This document shows, piece after piece, positions 50,437-58,345 of a stretch of 64,000 nucleotides of DNA. Origin of the DNA: Limnochorda sp. L945t (GTDB lineage: Bacteria; Bacillota; Limnochordia; Limnochordales; Geochordaceae); assembly GCF_035593305.1 (NCBI RefSeq), contig NZ_CP141615.1:496001-560000 (forward strand). Direction: 5' to 3'. The notes below the pieces were generated by a model. The model did no database searches, had not been told where the DNA came from, and saw only the letters and a list, made by a program, of their open reading frames with translations. The position numbers were made by a program, and so were the translations under genes. Numbering within the stretch: the stretch's first letter is position 1; each line of letters begins with the position of its first letter.

Positions 50437-51501
50437 TCACGAGGCGGGACGCTGCTCGACAGGCGCTTGTACGATCCGGCCCAGGGCCTCCACGACCCGA
50501 GGGTCGAACTGGGTCCCTGCGTAGCGGCGCAGCTCCGCCAGGGCCTGCGCGCGGGTGCGGGCTTCCCGGTAGGCTCGAGGGGTCGTCATGGCGGTGAAGG
50601 CGTCGATCACGGCCACGATGCGGGCCTCGAGCAGGATGGCTTCCCCGGCCAGCCCCTGGGGGTAGCCCGTGCCGTCGAAGTGCTCGTGGTGCTGGTGGAT
50701 GATCCGGGCGGCCAGGTCCAGGCTCTCGAGCCGTTGGACGATGGCCCGGCCGACGGCGGGGTGACGGCGAACGGCGGCCCACTCCCCCTGGGTCAGGTGC
50801 CCGCGCTTCTGCAAGACGTGGTCGGGAATGGCCAGTTTCCCGATGTCGTGGAGCATCGCCGCGTAGGCCAGCTGCTGCAGGCGATCCTGTGCGATCCCCA
50901 GCTCCTTGCCGACGGCAACCGCGAGGTGCGCCATTTCGTGACCGTGGTCGGCGTCCGCTGCGGCATGCGGGGAGCCGGCGTCGCGGGCCTCGGCGAGAGC
51001 TGCCAGCGCCTCGACCGCCTGCCGCAGCGTCAGGTGGAGCCGCCGCGCCTTGTCGAGATGCGCCCAGGCCTGGGCCGCAAAGGCGACGAGCGCCTGCAAC
51101 AGAGTCCAGTCGTGGGCGACGGGAGGCGGTGCCGGCACGGGCGAGAAGGCGCCCGGCTCGGGGGATGCAAGCGCCACGCGCACGTGTCCGAGGCGCTCCC
51201 CTTTCGCGCGCAGGGGCAGCTTCGCCTCCACCGCGGCGCCCCGCCCGGCGGGAGCCGTCCAGGTGTACACGAGGTGGTTCTCCCGTTCGGCGTCGAGCAG
51301 GCCTTCCGCCGGCTGAGGGGGCCTCGCCACCCAGACTTCCAGGAGAAAGCAGCCGCACGCCTCGTGCGCGGCGCGGGCGAGGGCCGCCCAGACTTGCTCT
51401 GCTTGCGTGGCCTCGCCCAACTCCCCGGCAAGGCGGGCAAGGATGCGCGAGCCTGGCGCGTCCGCACACCCCCGGTCCCTTTGCCCGCTCTCCCCGTCCA
51501 T
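50437..51501 (-). CDS. GAF-like plus HD-GYP domain protein
   Basis: 354 residues. The C-terminal HD-GYP phosphodiesterase domain has LHDIGKLAIPDHVLQKRG, HHEHFDGTGYPQGLAGEAI and AVIDAFTAMTTPRAYREA, the metal-binding and GYP signatures of enzymes that break down cyclic di-GMP. The N-terminal 150 residues look like a sensor fold (GAF type). ATG 51501 has GAAGGGGG 5 bases before. It may lower cyclic di-GMP and thereby favour swimming, in keeping with the motility genes here. Its own partner diguanylate cyclase is not in the window. Confidence 0.88.
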   Translation of the reverse strand: MDGESGQRDRGCADAPGSRILARLAGELGEATQAEQVWAALARAAHEACGCFLLEVWVARPPQPAEGLLDAERENHLVYTWTAPAGRGAAVEAKLPLRAKGERLGHVRVALASPEPGAFSPVPAPPPVAHDWTLLQALVAFAAQAWAHLDKARRLHLTLRQAVEALAALAEARDAGSPHAAADADHGHEMAHLAVAVGKELGIAQDRLQQLAYAAMLHDIGKLAIPDHVLQKRGHLTQGEWAAVRRHPAVGRAIVQRLESLDLAARIIHQHHEHFDGTGYPQGLAGEAILLEARIVAVIDAFTAMTTPRAYREARTRAQALAELRRYAGTQFDPRVVEALGRIVQAPVEQRPAS

Positions 51502-51635
51502 GGGAGCCCCCTTCGGCGATACGCCGCCAACCGCCGGAAAGGAGCGGCGCCAGCTCCCGGGCGCCGCAAGCCCTGGTCAGTCCTTCCATCGGCATGGAAA
51601 GCGGTCTCTTGGAGCGCTCTGCCCTTCGGGAGCGC

Positions 51636-52124
51636 TCAACCCCCGTAGAACCACCCGGTCTCCCACATGTCGAGCGGACGGGCCTGCGGGTCGCGCAAGC
51701 CTGCGTGCACGACCTCGGCGACGTAGACCGTGTGGTCTCCCCGCTTCACGGCATCGGTGACTCTCGCCTCGAACCACGCCGGCACGACGGCCAACACCGG
51801 CGCTCCGGTCGTGGCCCCCGGCTCGAACGCATAGCCGTTGACCCGCCCGTCGCGCACCTCCGTCGAGCGGAAAAAGGCCTGGGCCACGTCCTTCTGATCG
51901 GCCGAGAGGACGTTGACGGCGAAAGCACGAGCCCGATCGACCACCGCGTGCAGCAGGCTGTCGACTTTGAGGCCCACCATGACCAGAGGGGGCGTGAACG
52001 AGGCCTGGGACAGCCAGTTGACCGTGCCCGCCGCCAGCTCGCCTCCCTGCGCCGCCGACACGACATAAAGGCCGTAGGTCAGTTTGCGCAACACCTGCTT
52101 CTTGACCTGGGGATCCAGCGCCAT
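51636..52124 (-). CDS. flavin reductase-like FMN-binding protein
   Basis: 162 residues. The flavin reductase fold has LRKLTYGLYVVSAAQGGELA (about 12-31), TVNWLSQASFTPPLVMVGLK, and the flavin-phosphate binding SQASFTPPL. It lacks an NAD(P)H-binding domain of its own, as usual. Members act as partners for monooxygenases or in reducing FMN. GGAGGG lies before the ATG. It diverges from the BMP operon start, the gap being 180 bases. Function here unknown. Confidence 0.82.
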   Translation of the reverse strand: MALDPQVKKQVLRKLTYGLYVVSAAQGGELAAGTVNWLSQASFTPPLVMVGLKVDSLLHAVVDRARAFAVNVLSADQKDVAQAFFRSTEVRDGRVNGYAFEPGATTGAPVLAVVPAWFEARVTDAVKRGDHTVYVAEVVHAGLRDPQARPLDMWETGWFYGG

Positions 52125-52304
52125 CGTGAACCGAGCCCTCCTCGACGGTTCCGGCTAGGATGCTTCTGGCATTGCATAACCTGCCCGAAAGGCGCGGCGC
52201 AAGTGCAGGAGTGGGGTCGATACGCCCTCGAATTCCCGGAGAAGGCCCCGGGCGCAAGCATGCAAGATGGCCGGAAAGTGACGGCCGGAAAGCGGGGAGG
52301 GATG

Positions 52305-53345
52305 ATGCGCGTGTCCGAGTGGCGGTCGAGGTGGACGAGGATGGCGGGGCTGGGGCTGCTGGCGCTGGCGCTGGTGACGGCTGGGACTGCGCCGGGTGCC
52401 ACGGCCGAGGCCCCCAAGCGGGTCGCGTACGTCATCAACGGTTCGTTGGGGGACCAGTCGTTCTACGACTCCGGCTACGAAGGGCTCAAGCGGATCGAGA
52501 AGGAGTTCGGGGTCGAGACCCGGGTGGTCGAGGCGAAGTTCACGCCGTCGCTCTACTACCCGTCGCTCCAGCAGGCCGCCCGCTGGGCGGACGTCGTCTT
52601 CGTCATCTCGTACGGAATGGAAGACCAGCTGCAACAGATAGCCGATCAAAACCCCAATAAGGTCTTCGTCAACGTGGACACCGTGGTCACCAATTCGAAG
52701 AAGACCATCTCGAGCATCGACTTCCGGGAGAGCGAGGGCGCGTTCATGGCCGGGGTCGTGGCGGCGATGATGACGACCTATACCAAACTCCCCGGCATCA
52801 ACCCTCAGAAGGTGATCGGTGCGGTGGGCGGCGACGACGACCCGGTGATCCGCGACTTCGTGTACGGGTACGAGCAAGGAGCGCACTACGTCGACCCGGA
52901 AGTGAAAGTCCAGACGGTGTACGTCGGCAGCTGGGACGACCCGGTGAAAGGCAAGCAGGCGGCCCTGCAGCTGTTTGCCCAGGGGGCCGACGTGGTCTTC
53001 AACATCGCGGCGCTCACGGGCGTCGGGGTGCTGCAGGCGGCGCGCGAAGCCGGCAAGTACGCCATCGGGGTCGACACCAACCAAAACGGGCTGGAGCCGG
53101 GGCACGTGCTCACTTCGGACATCAAGGACGTCGGCGGGTCCATGTACCAGGTCTTCCGGATGATCCGGGACGGGACGTACAAGCCGGGGACGGTCTACAG
53201 TTTCGGTCTGAAGGAGCGGGCCGTCGGCTTGGCCATCGACGACCACTCCCGCCAGCTGATCCCCGCCGGCTACCTCCAGCGGATCGAGGCCATCCGCCAG
53301 AAGGTCATTTCCGGGGAAATCGAGGTCAAGCCGTACCGGCCGTGA
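52305..53345 (+). CDS. BMP-family (Med/BmpA-like) ABC solute-binding protein
   Basis: 346 residues. The N-terminal hydrophobic stretch (MAGLGLLALALVTAGTAPGA) is a signal peptide without a lipobox cysteine, so it is either secreted or held by its anchor. The mature part begins KRVAYVINGSLGDQSFYDSG, the nucleoside-binding BMP pattern; IGAVGGDDDPVIRDFVYGYE follows. Nucleosides are the usual ligand for this family (purine nucleoside importers), but related compounds are possible. ATG 52305 (four bases after GGGGAGG) was preferred; 52302 or GTG 52311 are close. First gene of the importer operon. The long in-frame extension upstream from 50889 is not real. Confidence 0.87.
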   Translation: MRVSEWRSRWTRMAGLGLLALALVTAGTAPGATAEAPKRVAYVINGSLGDQSFYDSGYEGLKRIEKEFGVETRVVEAKFTPSLYYPSLQQAARWADVVFVISYGMEDQLQQIADQNPNKVFVNVDTVVTNSKKTISSIDFRESEGAFMAGVVAAMMTTYTKLPGINPQKVIGAVGGDDDPVIRDFVYGYEQGAHYVDPEVKVQTVYVGSWDDPVKGKQAALQLFAQGADVVFNIAALTGVGVLQAAREAGKYAIGVDTNQNGLEPGHVLTSDIKDVGGSMYQVFRMIRDGTYKPGTVYSFGLKERAVGLAIDDHSRQLIPAGYLQRIEAIRQKVISGEIEVKPYRP

Positions 53346-53352
53346 GCGTCCG

Positions 53353-54924
53353 ATGATCGAACTTCGCCATCTCTACAAGATCTTTCCGCCCCGGACGGTG
53401 GCGGTGCGTGACGTGTCGCTCGCCGTCCGGGACGGCGAGATCCACGCGCTGGTCGGGGAGAACGGCGCCGGCAAGTCGACCCTGATGCGGATCCTGTACG
53501 GGATGCTACGCCCGGACGGCGGGGAGATCCGCATCGATGGGCGGCGGGTGAGCTTCGGCTCGCCCACGGAGGCCATGGCCGCCGGCATCGGCATGGTGCA
53601 CCAGGAGTTCATGCTGGTGCCGTCCCTGCCGGTGTACGAAAACGTCGTGCTCGGCAGCGAACCGGTCCGCCGGTTCGGGCGAATCGACTGGGAGGCGGCG
53701 AAAAGGCGAGTCGACGAGCTGGCCCGGCAACTGCGGGCCGGCATCGATCTCCACCAACGCGTGGAGCGCCTGTCGGTCGCTGCACAACAAAAGGTGGAAA
53801 TCCTCAAAATCCTCTACCGCAACGCGCGCGTCCTGATCCTGGACGAGCCCACCGCCGTCTTGACGCCCCAGGAGACCCGGGAGCTGTTCGAGCGCCTGCG
53901 AGAGTTCCGGCGCGAGGGCCGTACCGTCGTCTTCATCAGCCACAAGCTCGATGAGGTGCTGGCCATCTCGGACCGCATTTCCGTGATGCGCCAGGGCAGG
54001 CTCGTCCGCACGCTGGACAACCAGGGGGTGAGCGCGCGGGAGCTGGCCCACCTCATGGTAGGCGGCGAGCTCGCTCCCTTCACCCGGGCCGGCACGGCGG
54101 AGAGGAGACCGCAGGCCGGGGACCAGGGCCGGGTCGTGGCCGGCGATGGCCGCCGTGGAGGGGGACCGGCGCTGGAGGTGCGGCACGTGACCCTGCCGGG
54201 CCGGGGAGGGCGGCCCGTGTTGCAGGACGTGTCGCTGGCGGTCTGGCCGGGGGAGATCGTGGGGATCGCCGGCGTCGAGGGCAACGGCCAGGCGGAGCTG
54301 GTGCAGGTGATCGTGGGACTGCGCAGGCCGCAGGCCGGCCAGGTGCTGGTGGGCGGGCGCGACGTGACGGCCCACTCCATTGAGCAGCGCCGGCAAAGCG
54401 GGCTCAGTTTCGTGCCGCAGGACCGGAAAGGGGCGGGAGCAGCTCCGGCGGGTACCCTGGTCGAGAACGCGGCCCTGGGGCACCACCGCCGCGAGCGCCT
54501 CACCCGCTGGCGCGGGCGGCTGCTCGACCGGCGGGCGATGCTGGAGCTGACCGTCGATATCCTCCGAAAGCACCGGGTGGCGGCGGCCGGGCCCCGGGCC
54601 CCTTTCCGGTCGCTTTCGGGGGGTAACCAGCAAAAGCTGATCCTGGGCCGGGAGCTGGCCTTCGATAGCCCCGTGCTGGTGCTGGACCAGCCTACGCGGG
54701 GTCTCGACGTCGCATCCACGCGCTTCGTTCACGAGACACTGCAGGAGCTGCGGGCGCGCGCCAAGGCGATCCTCGTGGTTTCGGCGGACCTGGACGAGCT
54801 GTTCGCGCTGGCCGACCGCCTGCTCGTCATGTTCGGCGGGCAAGTGGTCGCCGAGCTCGATCCCGGCGTGGCCACCCGGGAGCAGGCCGGCGAGTGGATG
54901 CTCGGGGGAAGGATGCCGGCATGA
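53353..54924 (+). CDS. twin ATPase of a nucleoside-type ABC importer
   Basis: 523 residues; two ATP-binding domains on one chain, as in sugar and nucleoside importers (RbsA/NupA class). Domain 1: Walker A GENGAGKSTLMRI (about 36-48), degenerate signature LSVAAQQKVEILK, Walker B ILDEPTAVLT. Domain 2: a degenerate Walker A (GVEGNGQAELVQV), signature LSGGNQQKLILGRELA, and Walker B VLDQPTRGLD. The linker around 250-275 is Arg/Gly-rich. It starts 8 bases after the BMP gene and overlaps the first permease by 4. The loss of a canonical second Walker A is normal here. Confidence 0.9.
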   Translation: MIELRHLYKIFPPRTVAVRDVSLAVRDGEIHALVGENGAGKSTLMRILYGMLRPDGGEIRIDGRRVSFGSPTEAMAAGIGMVHQEFMLVPSLPVYENVVLGSEPVRRFGRIDWEAAKRRVDELARQLRAGIDLHQRVERLSVAAQQKVEILKILYRNARVLILDEPTAVLTPQETRELFERLREFRREGRTVVFISHKLDEVLAISDRISVMRQGRLVRTLDNQGVSARELAHLMVGGELAPFTRAGTAERRPQAGDQGRVVAGDGRRGGGPALEVRHVTLPGRGGRPVLQDVSLAVWPGEIVGIAGVEGNGQAELVQVIVGLRRPQAGQVLVGGRDVTAHSIEQRRQSGLSFVPQDRKGAGAAPAGTLVENAALGHHRRERLTRWRGRLLDRRAMLELTVDILRKHRVAAAGPRAPFRSLSGGNQQKLILGRELAFDSPVLVLDQPTRGLDVASTRFVHETLQELRARAKAILVVSADLDELFALADRLLVMFGGQVVAELDPGVATREQAGEWMLGGRMPA

Positions 54925-56015
54925 GGGAGACATTGCGCCAGCTCGCCCTGGGGCTGGCCGGTATCGTGCTCGCCCTGGCGGCCGGAGCGGTGGCCCTGGC
55001 AGCCCGGGGCCAGGCCCCCCTCGATGTGTACCGGGTGCTCTTCCGGTACGCGGCCGGTTCCTGGTACGACCTCTCCAACAGCCTCCACAACGCGGTGCCG
55101 CTCATCCTCACGGGGCTGGCAGCAGCGGTGGGCTTCGGTTCGGGGGTCGTCAACCTGGGCCAGCAGGGCCAGCTGCTTCTGGGCGCGCTGGCGACCGCCC
55201 TCGTGGGGGTGGCGCTCCCGCTGCCGCCGGCGCCGGCCCTGGCGGTGGGGATCGCCGCCGGGATGCTGGCCGGGGCGCTGTGGGGGGCGCTCGCAGCCTG
55301 GATGCGCCACCGGCTCGGCATGGACGAGTTCATCACGACCCTGATACTCAACTTCGTGGCCGTTTACGCGACGGGCTACCTCGTCACGTACCCGCTGATG
55401 GACCCGAAGGCGTACACGCCCATGACCGTCCAGGTGTTGCCGGCGTACTGGCTTCCGCGGCTTTCGGCGAGCGCCGAGCTCGACGCCGGGATGCTCCTCG
55501 CCGGTGCGGCGGTGCTGGCCATGGCGCTGGCGGCCCGGTATACCCCGCTCGGGTACGAGTGGCGCATGATGGGCCTCAACGCGCTGGCGGCGAAGCTGGC
55601 CGGGATCGATACGGCCCGTAACGTCTCCCTGGCCCTGTGGGTGGGAGGCGCTCTTTCGGGGCTGGCCGGCGCGCTCTTGGTCATGGGAGGCGTGCAGCAC
55701 CGGTTCGTCGACGGCATGGCGGCCAACTACGCCTGGGACGGCATCATGGTGGCCATCATCGGCCAGACCGGGGTCGTGGCTACCACCCTGTACGCGCTCT
55801 TCTTCGGCGCCCTGCAGACGGGTTCGCTCGGCATGGAGTTCGAGGTGGGCGTCCCCTCGGAGTTCAGCATGGTGGTGCAGGCGCTGGTGGTGGTCTTCGC
55901 CGTGGCGGGTCCGCTCCTGCTGGATCGCACCCTGACCCGGTGGGCGCTTCGCCGGGTGGAGAAGGAGGTCGTCTCCCCTGGAGCTGGTCACGGGGCTGCT
56001 GGCGGCGGCGCTTAG
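54921..56015 (+). CDS. nucleoside-type ABC importer permease 1 (YufP-like)
   Basis: 364 residues, about 10 hydrophobic segments; LGQQGQLLLGALATALVGVA and FITTLILNFVAVYATGYLV are the characteristic Leu/Gly-rich membrane motifs of BMP-linked permeases. The ATG at 54921 overlaps the ATPase stop (ATGA). Its C-terminal 38 bases are shared with the next gene in another frame. The last residues (GAGHGAAGGGA) have low complexity. It pairs with the second permease to form the pore. Confidence 0.88.
   Translation: MRETLRQLALGLAGIVLALAAGAVALAARGQAPLDVYRVLFRYAAGSWYDLSNSLHNAVPLILTGLAAAVGFGSGVVNLGQQGQLLLGALATALVGVALPLPPAPALAVGIAAGMLAGALWGALAAWMRHRLGMDEFITTLILNFVAVYATGYLVTYPLMDPKAYTPMTVQVLPAYWLPRLSASAELDAGMLLAGAAVLAMALAARYTPLGYEWRMMGLNALAAKLAGIDTARNVSLALWVGGALSGLAGALLVMGGVQHRFVDGMAANYAWDGIMVAIIGQTGVVATTLYALFFGALQTGSLGMEFEVGVPSEFSMVVQALVVVFAVAGPLLLDRTLTRWALRRVEKEVVSPGAGHGAAGGGA
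55962..55968 (+). promoter_or_regulatory. ribosome binding site that decides a CTG start
   Basis: AAGGAGG, a near-perfect anti-16S match, lies nine bases before CTG at 55978. In that frame no ATG, GTG or TTG occurs until 56089, which would remove the first membrane helix. So CTG is the likely start of the second permease. Confidence 0.6.
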
Positions 56016-56889
56016 CGCGGCCACGCCCATCGCCCTCGCGTCGCTGGGCGGCATCTTCACTTACCACGCCAACACGTTCAACATCGCCATGGAAGGCATG
56101 ATGCTCGCCGGCGCCTTCTTCGCCGTGGCCGCCAGCTACCTGACGGGGAGCTGGGCGGCCGGCGTGGCGGCGGCGGTGGGAGCCGGGCTCTTGCTGGCGG
56201 CGCTGTTCGCGCTGGTGGCCATCGGGCTGCGCTGCGACGAGTTCGTCACCGGGATCGCCATCAACATGCTGGCGCTGGGAGGCACCACGTTCCTGCTGCG
56301 GCTGTGGTTCAACGTGAAAGGAGCGCTGGTCTCGCCTCGGATCGCCGCCCTGCCCCGCTGGCACATCCCGGGGCTCGAGCAGGTGCCGTTCTTGGGAGAC
56401 GTCCTGAGCGGCCACGCCTTCCTCGTTTACGTGACCTGGGCTGCCGTCGCGGCGGTCCACTGGGTCATCTTCTCCACCCGCTTCGGGTTACGGCTGAGGG
56501 CGAGCGGCGAGTCGCCCGACGCGGCGGCGTCGCTGGGGGTGAGCCCGAGCCGTTACAAGTACTGGGCGGCCCTGCTGTCGGGGCTGTTGAGCGGCCTGGC
56601 GGGCGCCTATCTGTCGCTCGGATACGTGAGCCTCTTCACCGAAAACATGTCCAACGGGCGGGGCTGGATCGCCCTGGCCGCCATCATCCTGGTGCGCGCC
56701 CGGCCCGTGCCGATGCTGCTCATCTCGCTGCTGTTCGGCTTCTTCGACGGCATGGGCATGGCGCTGCAGGGGGCCAAGTTTCCGGCCCAGCTGACCCACA
56801 TGCTCCCCTACCTCGCCACGCTGCTGGCCCTGTACTCGTACGCCCGCACGGCACGGCGACGCCGGCTGGCAGAAGGAGTGACGTCTTGA
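55978..56889 (+). CDS. nucleoside-type ABC importer permease 2 (YufQ-like), CTG start
   Basis: 303 residues. Starting from CTG the protein reads LELVTGLLAAALSAATPIAL, then LGGIFTYHANTFNIAMEGMM, which is exactly where YufQ-type permeases begin (a first helix ending ALGG, then NIxLEGMM). Beginning at the first ATG (56089) would lose the whole first helix, and the codons before it are well biased. Eight or nine hydrophobic segments in all, with LRCDEFVTGIAINMLALGGT near the centre. It overlaps permease 1 by 38 bases and ends four bases before (ATGA-like) the next gene. Confidence 0.82.
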   Translation: MELVTGLLAAALSAATPIALASLGGIFTYHANTFNIAMEGMMLAGAFFAVAASYLTGSWAAGVAAAVGAGLLLAALFALVAIGLRCDEFVTGIAINMLALGGTTFLLRLWFNVKGALVSPRIAALPRWHIPGLEQVPFLGDVLSGHAFLVYVTWAAVAAVHWVIFSTRFGLRLRASGESPDAAASLGVSPSRYKYWAALLSGLLSGLAGAYLSLGYVSLFTENMSNGRGWIALAAIILVRARPVPMLLISLLFGFFDGMGMALQGAKFPAQLTHMLPYLATLLALYSYARTARRRRLAEGVTS

Positions 56890-58340
56890 TGGCTTCCAGG
56901 GCTTGGGAGATGGAACGAGACTTGAGGCGGCAGGCCAGGCCGCCCCGGGAGGGCGTCGCCCACGACGCCCTGCGCTGGAAGCAGGCGGTCGACGCCCTCA
57001 GCGCCCCGGTGCGATTGGCTCGGGTGTTGTGGGAGAGCGAGGTGCCGGCCTCTGGGGCGCCCGATCGGCTGATCGTGGGAGCCATCCAGTCGGTGGCCAA
57101 CCGGGGGCGGGACGTCACCCGGGCCGAGGCCCTCATCCCGGCGGCGCAGGAGGCTTTCGAACGAAACGACGACCTTACCCTGAGCCGGGTGGTGGCCGAG
57201 ATCTACCGGGAGCTGTGGCAGGCACCCCTGGTGGCGGACCACCCCTATCATCGCTTCGTCCATCCCGACACCTGGGAGGACGTGAGAGCGAGCCTGCCCG
57301 GCGCTCGAGAGGATGCGGGGGGCGCGGGGACCGGCCTGCCGGGCGGGGGCCCGGATCGGGCCTCGTATCTCGGCTCCGACGCGTATCTCGACCGGGTGCA
57401 TGCGGCGTGGCTCGGCAAGAACATCGGTGGCGCCCTGGGGACGCCCCTCGAGGGCTACACCGGCCGGGCCATCCGCGAGGCGTGGGGCGAGGTGCGCGGC
57501 TACGTCCGCCCGCCCTCCACGCTCAACGACGACATCACCTACGAGATCGCCTTCTTGAGCGCGTTGGAATCGCATGGAGCGGCGCTCGACTCGCAAGAGC
57601 TGGCCCTGCGGTGGCTCGATCTCATCCCCATGGGCTGGAGCGCCGAACTGGTCGCGCTCGACAACCTGCGGCGGGGCCTCATGCCGCCGGTCTCGGGCCG
57701 TTACCTCAACCCGTACTCGGAGTGGATCGGCGCGCAGATGCGGGGGGAGGTATGCGGGCTCGTGGCGCCGGGCCGCCCGATGGAGGCCGTGCGGTGGGCC
57801 TGGATCGACGGGATCGTTTCCCACGAGAAAAACGGCGTGTACGCCGAGATGTACAACGCGGCGCTGGTGAGCCTCGCCTTCGTCCAGCCCGACGTGAGGG
57901 CCCTGCTCGAGCAGGCCCTCGCCTACGTGCCGCAGGCCAGCGAGTTCGCCGACGTGGTGCGCCGCACCCTCGGGTGGTGCCGGCAGGCGGCGAACTGGCA
58001 GGAGGCGTGGGCCCGAGCGGAGGCGGCTTTCGAGGCGTACCACTGGATTCACGCGTATCCCAACGCGGCGGCGGTGATCGTGGGCCTCTGGTGGGGCCAG
58101 GGGGACTTCGACGAGACGCTGCACGTCGTGGCCATGTGCGGGCTGGATGTCGACTGCAACGCGGGCCAGGCGGGAGCCATCCTCGGGGCGGCGAAGGGGA
58201 CGGCCGCCATCCCGGCTGCCTGGAGCGCACCGCTCGAGGATACCCTCGAGACCTACGTGAAAGGCTTCGAGCGCATGCGGATCTCGGAGCTGGCCCGGTG
58301 GACGGCCCGTCTCGCCGCCGGCCTCGGCTCGGGGAGGTAG
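56889..58340 (+). CDS. ADP-ribosylglycohydrolase-family protein with an N-terminal extension
   Basis: 483 residues. The ARH core starts near 158 (YLGSDAYLDRVHAAWLGKNI; GGALGTPLEGYTG) and carries metal-binding acidics in NDDITYE (about 212-219) and VDCNAGQAGAILGAAKG (about 421-437). In classical ADP-ribosylglycohydrolases these are TDDT and GGDTDT, so some ligands differ while the Asp pairs remain. The extra N-terminal 155 residues are helical and Arg/Asp-rich, without a match I recognise. ATG 56889 overlaps the permease stop; AAGGAG is 10 bases upstream. Fused into a nucleoside importer operon it likely cleaves the imported compound at an N- or O-glycosidic bond. Substrate (ADP-ribose adduct, nucleoside or similar) is open. 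Confidence 0.82.
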   Translation: MASRAWEMERDLRRQARPPREGVAHDALRWKQAVDALSAPVRLARVLWESEVPASGAPDRLIVGAIQSVANRGRDVTRAEALIPAAQEAFERNDDLTLSRVVAEIYRELWQAPLVADHPYHRFVHPDTWEDVRASLPGAREDAGGAGTGLPGGGPDRASYLGSDAYLDRVHAAWLGKNIGGALGTPLEGYTGRAIREAWGEVRGYVRPPSTLNDDITYEIAFLSALESHGAALDSQELALRWLDLIPMGWSAELVALDNLRRGLMPPVSGRYLNPYSEWIGAQMRGEVCGLVAPGRPMEAVRWAWIDGIVSHEKNGVYAEMYNAALVSLAFVQPDVRALLEQALAYVPQASEFADVVRRTLGWCRQAANWQEAWARAEAAFEAYHWIHAYPNAAAVIVGLWWGQGDFDETLHVVAMCGLDVDCNAGQAGAILGAAKGTAAIPAAWSAPLEDTLETYVKGFERMRISELARWTARLAAGLGSGR

Positions 58341-58345
58341 CGTCG

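Noticed and set aside
50889-52304. Extension of the BMP protein frame far upstream
   Set aside because: It crosses the HD-GYP and flavin reductase genes on the opposite strand; the true signal peptide begins near 52305.
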